Origin: JAUIET01 sp045106985
GTDB taxonomy: Bacteria; Pseudomonadota; Gammaproteobacteria; Pseudomonadales; JAUIET01
DNA: 64,000 bases
Assembly: GCA_045106985.1 (NCBI GenBank)
Contig: JBGCFQ010000021.1
Span: 1 to 64,000, forward strand
Reading direction: 5' to 3'
A program made the translations under genes and the position numbers. This document shows, in pieces, positions 54,316-62,794 of this stretch; the stretch's first letter is position 1, and each line of letters opens with the position of its first letter. The notes under the pieces were generated by a model that searched no databases, was not told where the DNA came from, and saw only the letters and a list, made by a program, of their open reading frames with translations.

Positions 54316-55359
54316 ATGCCCCAATATTTCCCAACCCAGCAGCGTTACACTGCTTTAGCTACTTGCTTCTTACTCTGCGCGATGTTTTTTGCAGGTTTGC
54401 TTAGCGCGAATGAGAGTGCCGGTAAAAGTACCGGCGATGACGTTGAGCGCAGGCGTCACGCATTTATTACCGAAGTGAGTGCTAAGCACCACATTTCGAC
54501 AGCCGAACTTTCCGACCTGTTAGGGAAGGCTGTGATTAAAGACGACATTCTGGCGGCGATTAGCAAACCTGTAGAACGTACTTATGATTGGACGCGGTAC
54601 AAAAAAATATTCATTCAGGATTCTCGCATAGAAGCTGGTCGGCAGTTTATGTTGGACAACGCTCCAGCTCTGACGCGCGCAGAGGAGCGCTGGGGCGTCC
54701 CTGCAGAAATAATCACCGCGATAATTGGTGTAGAAACCAAGTACGGTAATGTGATGGGCAACCATAGGGTGATTGACGCGCTGGCAACGCTGGCTTTTGC
54801 GTATCCAAAGCGAGCCAAGTTTTTCCGCAAGGAACTGGAGCATTTCTTGCTGCTTGCTCGAGAGCAGAGAGTAGACCCATTGCAACCCCTTGGCTCATAT
54901 GCAGGTGCGATGGGTTATGGTCAGTTTATGCCAAGCAGCTATCGCAGCTACGCTGTAGATTTCGATGGTGATGGCACAGCGGATATTTGGAATAACAAGA
55001 CAGATGCTATCGGCAGCGTGGCTAACTACTTTGCCGAGCACGGTTGGAGAGAAGGCGGAGTGGCTCGTATAGCGCTGACCCGCAATAACCGACCGGTAAC
55101 CTTGGCCGTGCTAAATAATTCGCTCAAACCGAACTTGCGCGCTGCGCAACTGCCAGCTTTCGGATTTGATCAGCCTGAACGCTTGAGCAATGAGGCTAAA
55201 GTTGCCCTTTTTCGATTCAAGTCAAAGCAGGGGCCGCGCTACGTGGTTGGCTTGAAGAATTTCTATGTGATTACACGTTACAACCACAGTCGCCTTTATG
55301 CTATGGCGGTCTTGGAACTGAGCGAACGTATCGCCGTGGACCCAGGGAGCGGTACATGA
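54316..55359 (+). CDS. mltB: Membrane-bound lytic murein transglycosylase B
   Basis: MltB cleaves the glycan strand to an anhydro-muropeptide. The 347-residue protein has a hydrophobic signal segment (about residues 11-30). The catalytic Glu140 lies in ITAIIGVETKYGN, and GAMGYGQFMPSSYRSYAVDFDGDG is a family hallmark. No clear lipobox is present (the Cys residues lie inside the hydrophobic stretch), so it may be soluble in the periplasm. Its stop overlaps the rlpA ATG (ATGA). Confidence 0.93.
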   Translation: MPQYFPTQQRYTALATCFLLCAMFFAGLLSANESAGKSTGDDVERRRHAFITEVSAKHHISTAELSDLLGKAVIKDDILAAISKPVERTYDWTRYKKIFIQDSRIEAGRQFMLDNAPALTRAEERWGVPAEIITAIIGVETKYGNVMGNHRVIDALATLAFAYPKRAKFFRKELEHFLLLAREQRVDPLQPLGSYAGAMGYGQFMPSSYRSYAVDFDGDGTADIWNNKTDAIGSVANYFAEHGWREGGVARIALTRNNRPVTLAVLNNSLKPNLRAAQLPAFGFDQPERLSNEAKVALFRFKSKQGPRYVVGLKNFYVITRYNHSRLYAMAVLELSERIAVDPGSGT

Positions 55360-56273
55360 TTGAGGCTTGGCGAGCACCTTACTTGTTATCGTATTGGCCA
55401 AAGGTACAGCTTAGGTTTTTTTCTTTCCTTTTGCTTATAGGTCTCACATCTTCCTGCGCGCAGCAAGCAATATCGGTTAGAGACGGAGCGCCTAAAGTAA
55501 ATAAGGCTGAGCTTCTACGTGTTCCGGACGCTGTTCCTAAAGTGGAAAAAGTGACTAGAGCTGGCAATAAGAATCCCTATATTCAATTTGGAAAGACATA
55601 CCATTTATTAAGCAATTCCAGAGGCTATCGAGCCGTCGGTACAGCCTCTTGGTATGGTACAAAGTTCCATGGTCGCAATACGGCCAATGGAGACGTATAT
55701 AACATGAATGCTATGACCGCGGCGCATAAAACCTTGCCGATACCCTGTTACGTTAAGGTACGTAACACTTTAAACAACAAAACTATTGTTGTCCGCGTCA
55801 ATGACAGAGGTCCGTTTCACGGTAATCGCATAATAGATCTTTCCTATGCAGCGGCCGTAAAGCTAGGTTTTGAAGACCGGGGAACAGCACCGGTAGAGAT
55901 AGAGGTGGTTGAAGCGCCCAGCCTAAGCCCGCGTTCCATTCCGGTGGCTGAGTCGCGAGCTAAAAATGCGGAAAACAAGTCAAAGAGGATGCCAACTAGC
56001 ACTGTTCCTTTTCCTGGTGCAAAAGCGCTGTCGGGTAGTTGGTTGTTGCAAGCTGGCGCCTTTTATAGCATTGAACCTGCACAGAAGCTGGTAAGCCGAT
56101 TAAAATACATCACAGATCTGCCAATTCATATCAGAACTCAGGAAGATTTGGCTAGGGTGATATACCGCGTACAAATTGGCCCGAATCAGAACCGTGCGCC
56201 TTTGGAAAAACTGCAGAGGGAAATGCTGGCCGTTGAAATGGGAAAACCATTTCTTGTAAGTCAAACTCAATAA
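55356..56273 (+). CDS. rlpA: Septal-ring lytic transglycosylase RlpA family lipoprotein
   Basis: RlpA acts on denuded glycan strands at the septum. The 305-residue protein has a lipoprotein signal with lipobox LTSSC (Cys about residue 34). The double-psi beta-barrel domain has GTASWYGTKFHGRNTANGD, TAAHKTLPIPCYVKV and RVNDRGPFHGNRIIDLS, including the catalytic Asp/Glu region. A C-terminal SPOR domain (about 225-300, WLLQAGAFYS to VQIGPN) binds denuded peptidoglycan. Confidence 0.93.
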   Translation: MIEAWRAPYLLSYWPKVQLRFFSFLLLIGLTSSCAQQAISVRDGAPKVNKAELLRVPDAVPKVEKVTRAGNKNPYIQFGKTYHLLSNSRGYRAVGTASWYGTKFHGRNTANGDVYNMNAMTAAHKTLPIPCYVKVRNTLNNKTIVVRVNDRGPFHGNRIIDLSYAAAVKLGFEDRGTAPVEIEVVEAPSLSPRSIPVAESRAKNAENKSKRMPTSTVPFPGAKALSGSWLLQAGAFYSIEPAQKLVSRLKYITDLPIHIRTQEDLARVIYRVQIGPNQNRAPLEKLQREMLAVEMGKPFLVSQTQ

Positions 56274-56285
56274 GATGCTTGTTGT

Positions 56286-57470
56286 ATGAATATGCCGTTT
56301 AATTTTGCTTTAGTAGTCTCCACTCTAATGTTTGTAGTGGCCTTTGCTGTTGGGCCCGTGTCAGCTGCCGTGATTCCCGAGCCGCCTGATATAAATGCGC
56401 GCAGTCATTTACTGATAGACCTTGGCAGCGGGCAGGTATTGTCAGAGTATCAAGCCGATGAATCGTTGCCACCAGCGAGCTTAACTAAGCTGATGACCAG
56501 TTATGTGCTTTCCTACGAACTGAATCAAGGCAGTGTCTCGGGAGATGACTTAGTAGATGTGAGTGAGAATGCCTGGGCGAAAAAATTCCCTGGTTCCTCC
56601 TTAATGTGGATTGAAGTCGGCACTAAAGTGAGTGTCGAGAATCTGCATCGCGGGATTATTATCTCTTCAGGAAATGACGCCAGTGTTGCCATAGCGGAGC
56701 ACCTCGCAGGCAGTCAGGACGCTTTCGCTGAAGTGATGAATAAGCATGCAGAGGAACTAGGCATGCATGGCAGTCACTTCGTGAATGCGCACGGTCTGCC
56801 AGATTCGAATCACTACATGACAGCTCGAGATTTGGCTACTTTGGCTGGAGCGATGATTTCTCGTTTCCCAAAAGAATACGAAATTTATAGTGAAAAGGAA
56901 TTCACTTTCAATAATATTACTCAGCAAAACCGAAATAAGCTGCTGTGGCGTGATAGCACTGTGGATGGCCTCAAGACGGGTCACACTAGTGAGGCTGGTT
57001 ATTGCCTTGTTGCGTCCGGGAAGCGCGGCGACATGCGCCTGGTCAGTGTAGTGCTTGGGACTAAGACATTAGAGGCTCGAAATCGAGAGGCGCAAAAATT
57101 ACTGGCGTATGGCTTTCGTTATTTCGATACACACAAAGTATATGCCGCAAATGATGTGGTCGCCGGCACAAAGGTCTGGGAAGGGCTTGTCGACCAACTA
57201 AACCTTGGAGTGGATGAAGATATACATCTCACGATTCCAAAGGGAAAGCACGCCGAGCTGGAGATGATCCAGAATATCGACCCCGATCTTGTAGCGCCCA
57301 TCGAACAAGGAGATCGCTACGGGGAGCTTATTGTAAAACTGGACGGTGAAGTGCTTGCGACAGCTCCCCTTGTTGCATTACAGAGCATAGAGCAAGCTGG
57401 ATTCTTTGCGCGTATGACAGATACTATAAAGCGAAGAGTGCAGGGAGTTATCGGGGGAGCTGGTGATTGA
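56286..57470 (+). CDS. dacA: D-alanyl-D-alanine carboxypeptidase (PBP5/6 type)
   Basis: The enzyme removes the terminal D-Ala of muropeptides in the periplasm. The 394-residue protein has a signal peptide (about 1-27), the S-x-x-K motif SLTK (Ser65-Lys68), SGN (128-130) and KTGHTSEAGYC. The C-terminal beta domain ends in an amphipathic helix (FARMTDTIKRRVQGV) that attaches to the membrane. It overlaps ybeD by eight bases. Confidence 0.95.
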   Translation: MNMPFNFALVVSTLMFVVAFAVGPVSAAVIPEPPDINARSHLLIDLGSGQVLSEYQADESLPPASLTKLMTSYVLSYELNQGSVSGDDLVDVSENAWAKKFPGSSLMWIEVGTKVSVENLHRGIIISSGNDASVAIAEHLAGSQDAFAEVMNKHAEELGMHGSHFVNAHGLPDSNHYMTARDLATLAGAMISRFPKEYEIYSEKEFTFNNITQQNRNKLLWRDSTVDGLKTGHTSEAGYCLVASGKRGDMRLVSVVLGTKTLEARNREAQKLLAYGFRYFDTHKVYAANDVVAGTKVWEGLVDQLNLGVDEDIHLTIPKGKHAELEMIQNIDPDLVAPIEQGDRYGELIVKLDGEVLATAPLVALQSIEQAGFFARMTDTIKRRVQGVIGGAGD

Positions 57471-57750
57471 AATAAATGATGCCGACGTGGGTGACGCGCC
57501 TAAGATTGAGTTTCCATGTGCCTATCCCATTAAGGTAATAGGGGCTTCAGTCGAGGGTTTTAGAGAGCTGGTGGAATCAATTGTGGCACAGCATGACCAG
57601 CAATTTGACCCAGCCACTGTTGAAATAAATGACAGTAAAAATGGCGCCTACCGTTCGGTTCGGCTGATCATTACAGCGACAGGTGAGCCGCAGTTACAAG
57701 CTTTATTCCATGAGCTAAAAGCGAGCGGTCAGGTTAAAATGGTCCTATAG
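57463..57750 (+). CDS. ybeD: DUF493 family protein YbeD
   Basis: This 95-residue alpha/beta (ferredoxin-like) protein has IEFPCAYPIKVIGAS and YRSVRLIITATGEPQLQALFHEL, matching E. coli YbeD, which also lies between dacA and lipB. The role is not established; an ACT-like regulatory role has been suggested for the fold. The start is GTG at 57463, inside the end of dacA, with a GGGGGAG ribosome site just upstream. Confidence 0.92.
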   Translation: MIEINDADVGDAPKIEFPCAYPIKVIGASVEGFRELVESIVAQHDQQFDPATVEINDSKNGAYRSVRLIITATGEPQLQALFHELKASGQVKMVL

Positions 57751-57769
57751 CGACGTTGGACACATAGAG

Positions 57770-58471
57770 ATGAATGCCCGCGACATTGGTGGCTTACGCG
57801 TTCGTAGTTTAGGCGTGCAGCCATACGTGCCGGTTCTGGAAGCGATGCGATCCTTCACCGACGAGCGATCAAGGACCAACAACTGCGACGAGCTTTGGTT
57901 TGTCGAACACCCCGCCGTATTCACTCAAGGGCAGGCTGGAAAGGCTGAGCACCTTCTCGCTCCTGGCGATATTCCTGTGCTTCAGTCAGATCGCGGTGGG
58001 CAAGTTACTTATCACGGTCCTGGTCAATTGGTGGGTTACACACTGATAAATATTGCTCAGAAGAAAATGAACGTACGTGGCTTAGTGAACAGTATTGAGC
58101 ACTGTATTATTAGTAGTCTTGCGTCTCTAGGCATAGACAGTGAGCTGAAAGAAGGAGCGCCGGGTGTATACGTAGACGGCAAGAAAATAGCGTCATTGGG
58201 CCTTAGAATTCGTCGTGGCTGCTCTTTTCACGGGTTTAGTATAAATGTCTCGGTTAATAAGGAGCACTTCGGCCGAATTAATCCTTGTGGGTATTTGGAT
58301 TTGGAAGTGTGTAATGTCACTGACTTTATTGATCGTGAGCAAGCTTCTACTAAGGAGTTAGTTGAGAAGCTTCAGAATAGTTGGTCTCGTAGTTTTGCCG
58401 AGGAGCTTGGTTATCAGGTCTTATCAGTCGATGCTGAATACAAGGATCTCTCGTCCTTATCTCCGCGTTAA
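57770..58471 (+). CDS. lipB: Octanoyl-[ACP]:protein N-octanoyltransferase LipB
   Basis: LipB transfers octanoate from ACP to lipoyl domains, the first step of lipoate synthesis. The 233-residue protein has RGGQVTYHGPGQLVGY, the catalytic Lys in DGKKIASLGLR (residues 137-146) and the catalytic Cys173 in NPCGYLDLEV. lipA, which often follows lipB, is absent here; the next gene, holA, converges from the other strand. Confidence 0.96.
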   Translation: MNARDIGGLRVRSLGVQPYVPVLEAMRSFTDERSRTNNCDELWFVEHPAVFTQGQAGKAEHLLAPGDIPVLQSDRGGQVTYHGPGQLVGYTLINIAQKKMNVRGLVNSIEHCIISSLASLGIDSELKEGAPGVYVDGKKIASLGLRIRRGCSFHGFSINVSVNKEHFGRINPCGYLDLEVCNVTDFIDREQASTKELVEKLQNSWSRSFAEELGYQVLSVDAEYKDLSSLSPR

Positions 58472-58501
58472 AGCTAGGTATCTAGATTAGGCCTATGGGC
58501 T

Positions 58502-59524
58502 TTAAGTACCGAGGTTAAGCCTGTGGCCGCCCAGCATCAGAATAATTTCCCGCAAAACACTCCACGGGTCGGCGCGGTTAGCGCCTTTTATGCGACGGTC
58601 CGCCTCGGCGCTCAATTGAAGTAACTGTTGGAGTTGTTGGGTATTGCTTCTACGTAAGTAATTTTGAATGGCGGCCATTCTGTTTTTAGCCATTCGTTGT
58701 TTTTGAAAGCGCGCCATTGCATTTGTAATGGAACCTTCGCTACCAATGGCGTTGTTCATGTTTCGAATTTCATTGCTTAACGCCCACAGTACGGATCTGG
58801 CATCCACTCCCTCGGCTTGCAGTCCTGCGAGCATTCTCAGGGCTGTGGTTGATTGACTTTGAAGAGCCGCTTCCACCAGCTCAAATGGGTTGTAGCGAGC
58901 ACTACTCCCGATTGCCTTGGCAATGACTTCAACCGAAATCAGTTGGCCGGTAGAACAGAGCGCCAGTTTCTCGATTTCTTGAGCCGCTGCCAATAAGTTC
59001 CCTTCCACTCGCTCTATCAGTAGTTGAACCGCATCATGATCAGCCTTGAGGCCGTGCTTGCGCAGTCTTTGGTTTATCCAGCCTGGCATTTCGCGAGGGC
59101 TGACGGGCCACAGCCTGCACACGAGTGCTTGCTGTTCCAGAGATTTGTACCATTTGCTGCGTAAAGACCCTTGTTCCAATTTACCCAGTAGCAGCAGCAG
59201 ACGGTTTTCCTCTGGAGCAATAGCAAGGTATTCAAGAATGGCTTTGGCTCCGGCATCGCCAGGCTTCGCGCTGGGAAGATGCAATTCGATCAGCTTACGA
59301 TCGTCAAACAATGACAAACTTTGTGCTTGCTGAATTAATGCTTGCCAGTCACTGGGCTTATCCACTTGCAGTTTTTGACGCTCGAGAAAACCTTGAGCTC
59401 TAGCAGCAGCGCGCACGGTATCGGCAGCTTCCTGCAGTAGGAAGTGATCTTGAGAACTAAGCATAGTTACGCAAGGCAATTGCCCACCAACTGTGTTCGC
59501 CAATTGTTGTGGCCTGATATTCAT
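58502..59524 (-). CDS. holA: DNA polymerase III subunit delta (HolA)
   Basis: HolA opens the beta clamp in the clamp loader. The 340-residue protein has the family features SLSLFDDRKLIEL near the N-terminal domain end, the collar-region RLRKHGLKAD, and NLLAAAQEIEKLAL. It lies 31 bases downstream of lptE on the same strand, the conserved leuS-lptE-holA order. Confidence 0.93.
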   Translation of the reverse strand: MNIRPQQLANTVGGQLPCVTMLSSQDHFLLQEAADTVRAAARAQGFLERQKLQVDKPSDWQALIQQAQSLSLFDDRKLIELHLPSAKPGDAGAKAILEYLAIAPEENRLLLLLGKLEQGSLRSKWYKSLEQQALVCRLWPVSPREMPGWINQRLRKHGLKADHDAVQLLIERVEGNLLAAAQEIEKLALCSTGQLISVEVIAKAIGSSARYNPFELVEAALQSQSTTALRMLAGLQAEGVDARSVLWALSNEIRNMNNAIGSEGSITNAMARFQKQRMAKNRMAAIQNYLRRSNTQQLQQLLQLSAEADRRIKGANRADPWSVLREIILMLGGHRLNLGT

Positions 59525-59555
59525 AAGTGGTTAATCAGTTATCCCCTTGTGTTTG

Positions 59556-60092
59556 CTACAACTCGTTCATTGATGCGCTAGATTGGCTCAACTGGTTCAC
59601 ATCAATGGATTGGTAGCGGCGCATAATTTGTGCGGCTAGTTGAATATGCATTTCCTCGCGAATAAGGCGTTCTTCGTCGCGTTTACCTACTACGTTGTTA
59701 ATATCATTCTGAAAGTTTCTTTCGCTGATAAGCTCGAGTGGTCCCAACAGTAGTTGCTTTCGCTCATCCCGAATTTCATAGCTGATGAATTGACGTAGCT
59801 GAAATTCTGCCGCGGCAGCAAGGCTGTCAACGCTAATAGATCGCTTCTCAGTACGTTCACCACTAAGGTGAAGGCTATAAGGAGCCTCACTGGAATATTT
59901 CACTACTTGCATGCCGGATGCGAGCATTGTTCTGCGCACGTTGCTAAGCATTGCGCTGGCAGGGTTCTCGCTGCTTAGGTGGACTATCCGCAACGAATCC
60001 GGCACTTCAAACGCACCACGAAGATGAAAGCCGCAAGAACTTAACATAAGACTTAGCAGAACAGAGGTAAAAAGTATTTTAGTCCGATGCAT
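59556..60092 (-). CDS. lptE: LPS-assembly lipoprotein LptE
   Basis: LptE plugs the LptD barrel that inserts lipopolysaccharide in the outer membrane. The 178-residue protein has a lipoprotein signal peptide with lipobox LSSC (Cys about residue 20) directly followed by GFHLRG, the family hallmark. It lies 82 bases after leuS and upstream of holA. Confidence 0.93.
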   Translation of the reverse strand: MHRTKILFTSVLLSLMLSSCGFHLRGAFEVPDSLRIVHLSSENPASAMLSNVRRTMLASGMQVVKYSSEAPYSLHLSGERTEKRSISVDSLAAAAEFQLRQFISYEIRDERKQLLLGPLELISERNFQNDINNVVGKRDEERLIREEMHIQLAAQIMRRYQSIDVNQLSQSSASMNEL

Positions 60093-60174
60093 TAGTATTC
60101 TCTTTCAAATCTCTATTTCTTCTACTAAGTCAGTTGGCGGCTTTCAGGCTGTTGTTTTCAGTTCGACGCTATCA

Positions 60175-62622
60175 TTAATTGGCGACGATGTTGACGAGCC
60201 TGCCTTTTACGTAAATAACTTTACGAACTGTTTTATCACCTGTGAAGCGCAGAACATTTTCTTCATTCAATGCCAATTGTTTAGTTGATTCTTCATCTGC
60301 GTCGGCAGACACCTGAATGCTTGCACGTAATTTCCCGTTAACCTGAACGGCAATCTCTATTTCCGTGCGAACCATCGCAGAGTTATCAGCTTCGGGCCAC
60401 TTGGCATCAATAATGGCACCATCGTGCCCGAGCTCCCTCCATAAGGTGTGGGTCATATGCGGTATCACAGGAGCTAATAGAAGCACCATAGTCTCTACAG
60501 CCTCCCTAACGACGGCGATATCTTGCTCGGCATTGCTGTCAATCAGTTTGCCAGTTTCGTTGGACAGTTCCATACAAGCCGCGATTGCTGTGTTAAATAC
60601 GATCCGCGTACCGAAATCATCGCTTACCTTGCGTATGGTTTCATGCGTTTTGCGTCGCAATGCCTTTTGTTCTGCGCCAAGTTCTGATGGTTTTAGCTCG
60701 GCGTCTTTTTGGCAGCCGCTTCGGTAAGCGAGCTTCCAAAGTTTGCGTAAAAAACGATGCGCTCCCTCTACGCCTGAATCAGACCACTCGAAACTTTGTT
60801 CAGGCGGCGCAGCAAACATCATGAACAAGCGAATCGTGTCAGCCCCGTATTTTTCGATCAGATCTTGTGGGTCGACAACATTGCCTTTTGATTTAGACAT
60901 TTTGGTGCCATCTTTAAGCACCATTCCCTGTGTCAGTAGCCTTGTAAAAGGTTCGTCGGAATTTACCAAACCTTCATCGCGCATTAGCTTATGAAAAAAC
61001 CGGGCATACAACAGGTGTAGGATGGCGTGCTCTACGCCACCGACATACTGATCTACAGGTGTCCAATAGTTGGCGCGCTCATCAAGCATTGATGATGCAT
61101 CCGGACAGGCGAATCTGGCGTGGTACCACGACGATTCAACAAAAGTATCAAAAGTATCAGTTTCGCGCTCAGCATCAGCTCCGCAGCTAGGGCATTGAGT
61201 TTGGTAAAACTCAGGCATACGCTTTAATGGCGACCCCGTTTCCGCCACTTCTACATTGGTGGGCAGCAAGACTGGTAGCTGATCTTCTGGAACCGGAACT
61301 GAGCCACAGGCTGCACAACTGATCATGGGGATTGGGGTGCCCCAGTAGCGCTGTCGAGAAACACCCCAGTCTCGCAAGCGGTATTGTGTTTTACGTTTCG
61401 CAATACCACGTTCGCCAAGTGCATCGGCAATCGCGTTGAAGCCGTCTGTCGAACTTAAGCCGTTATAGTCGCCTGAATTAATCAACTGGCCTTTAGCGGC
61501 GATTGCGCCATCATCTACTGATACATTTGCGTCACCGGTATCAACCACCTGTACTATGGGCAGGTCATACTTTCTTGCAAACTCCCAGTCGCGCTGGTCG
61601 TGTGCTGGAACGGACATCACGGCGCCCGACCCATAACTCATTAAAACAAAGTTGGCAGCCCAAATTGGTATCTCTTCGCCGCTAATAGGGTGGATAGCCT
61701 TAAAGCCAGTGTCGCAGCCTAACTTCTCCATTGTGGCTATATCGGCCTCTGCCACGCTGGTGCGATTTAGCGAGCCAACAAACTCAGCAAATTCCACATT
61801 TTTTTCGGCCGCGAGCAGTGCGATTGGATGCTGTGCCGCAACAGCCATGTAGGTAGCGCCCATTAACGTGTCGGGCCGAGTGGTGTAGACCGTAATAGTT
61901 TGTTCTGCTGTGGACTCAAAATCTATCTCTACACCTTGCGAGCGGCCAATCCAATTGGTTTGCATAGTGCGTACTTGCTTAGGCCAGTGCTCCAGAGAAT
62001 CTAAACCGCTCAGCAGCTCATCTGCGTAATCTGTGATCTTTATAAACCACTGAGGTATTTTGCGACGTTCCACCAATGCGCCAGATCGCCAGCCTCGACC
62101 TTCGGCATCTACTTGTTCGTTTGCCAAGACGGTTTGGTCGATTGGATCCCAGTTAACTTCGGCTTCTTTCTTGTAAACCAGTCCTTTTTCAAACAGCTTG
62201 ATGAAAAACCATTGCTCCCAGCGATAATAATCTACGTCGCAAGTAGCAAATTCTCGACTCCAGTCATAAGCAAATCCAAGTTGCTTAAGCTGCGTGCGCA
62301 TGTAGTCAATGTTTTGGTATGTCCAGTCGGCAGGCGGCACTTTATTCTGTATTGCCGCATTTTCGGCAGGCAAACCAAACGCGTCCCAGCCAATCGGATT
62401 TAACACATTCTTACCGAGCATCCTTTGGTAGCGACTTATCACATCGATAATGGTGTAATTTCTTACATGGCCCATATGTGCCCTACCGCTAGGGTAGGGG
62501 AACATAGCCAGACAATAGTACTTTTCCTTGTCGCTGTCCTCGCTCACTTCAAAGCAGGCATTTTGCTCCCAATACTGTTGGGCGTCGGATTCACATTGGT
62601 TTGGGTGGTACAACTCTTCCAT
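60175..62622 (-). CDS. leuS: Leucyl-tRNA synthetase
   Basis: This class I synthetase charges tRNA-Leu and edits mischarged products. The 815-residue protein has the HIGH-type motif PYPSGRAHMGH (about residues 43-52 holding HMGH), a CP1 editing domain (GATYMAVAAQHP; YGSGAVMSVPAHDQRDW) and KMSKSKGNVVDP. The frame stays open to 62691, but the ATG at 62622 (MEELYHP) fits the family start and the longer N-terminus does not. It is slightly shorter than the E. coli enzyme (860). Confidence 0.96.
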   Translation of the reverse strand: MEELYHPNQCESDAQQYWEQNACFEVSEDSDKEKYYCLAMFPYPSGRAHMGHVRNYTIIDVISRYQRMLGKNVLNPIGWDAFGLPAENAAIQNKVPPADWTYQNIDYMRTQLKQLGFAYDWSREFATCDVDYYRWEQWFFIKLFEKGLVYKKEAEVNWDPIDQTVLANEQVDAEGRGWRSGALVERRKIPQWFIKITDYADELLSGLDSLEHWPKQVRTMQTNWIGRSQGVEIDFESTAEQTITVYTTRPDTLMGATYMAVAAQHPIALLAAEKNVEFAEFVGSLNRTSVAEADIATMEKLGCDTGFKAIHPISGEEIPIWAANFVLMSYGSGAVMSVPAHDQRDWEFARKYDLPIVQVVDTGDANVSVDDGAIAAKGQLINSGDYNGLSSTDGFNAIADALGERGIAKRKTQYRLRDWGVSRQRYWGTPIPMISCAACGSVPVPEDQLPVLLPTNVEVAETGSPLKRMPEFYQTQCPSCGADAERETDTFDTFVESSWYHARFACPDASSMLDERANYWTPVDQYVGGVEHAILHLLYARFFHKLMRDEGLVNSDEPFTRLLTQGMVLKDGTKMSKSKGNVVDPQDLIEKYGADTIRLFMMFAAPPEQSFEWSDSGVEGAHRFLRKLWKLAYRSGCQKDAELKPSELGAEQKALRRKTHETIRKVSDDFGTRIVFNTAIAACMELSNETGKLIDSNAEQDIAVVREAVETMVLLLAPVIPHMTHTLWRELGHDGAIIDAKWPEADNSAMVRTEIEIAVQVNGKLRASIQVSADADEESTKQLALNEENVLRFTGDKTVRKVIYVKGRLVNIVAN

Positions 62623-62794
62623 TAAAATGGCCTGAACGTCTAATGCAGTTGGATCTGCGAGTTTGCGAAAAGAATAAGGATACCGCAGCACCTAAGCCAG
62701 AGCTACACAACTGTGTGAGGCGAAGGCTATTTCTTGAAGTTTGTGGGTTGGCGGAGATTGGTAGTCGCCACGACAGCATGTATTGCTGCTCATG

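Noticed and set aside
57770..58471. Absence of lipA after lipB as a pathway gap
   Set aside because: lipA is often encoded elsewhere on the chromosome, and this window cannot show its absence from the genome.
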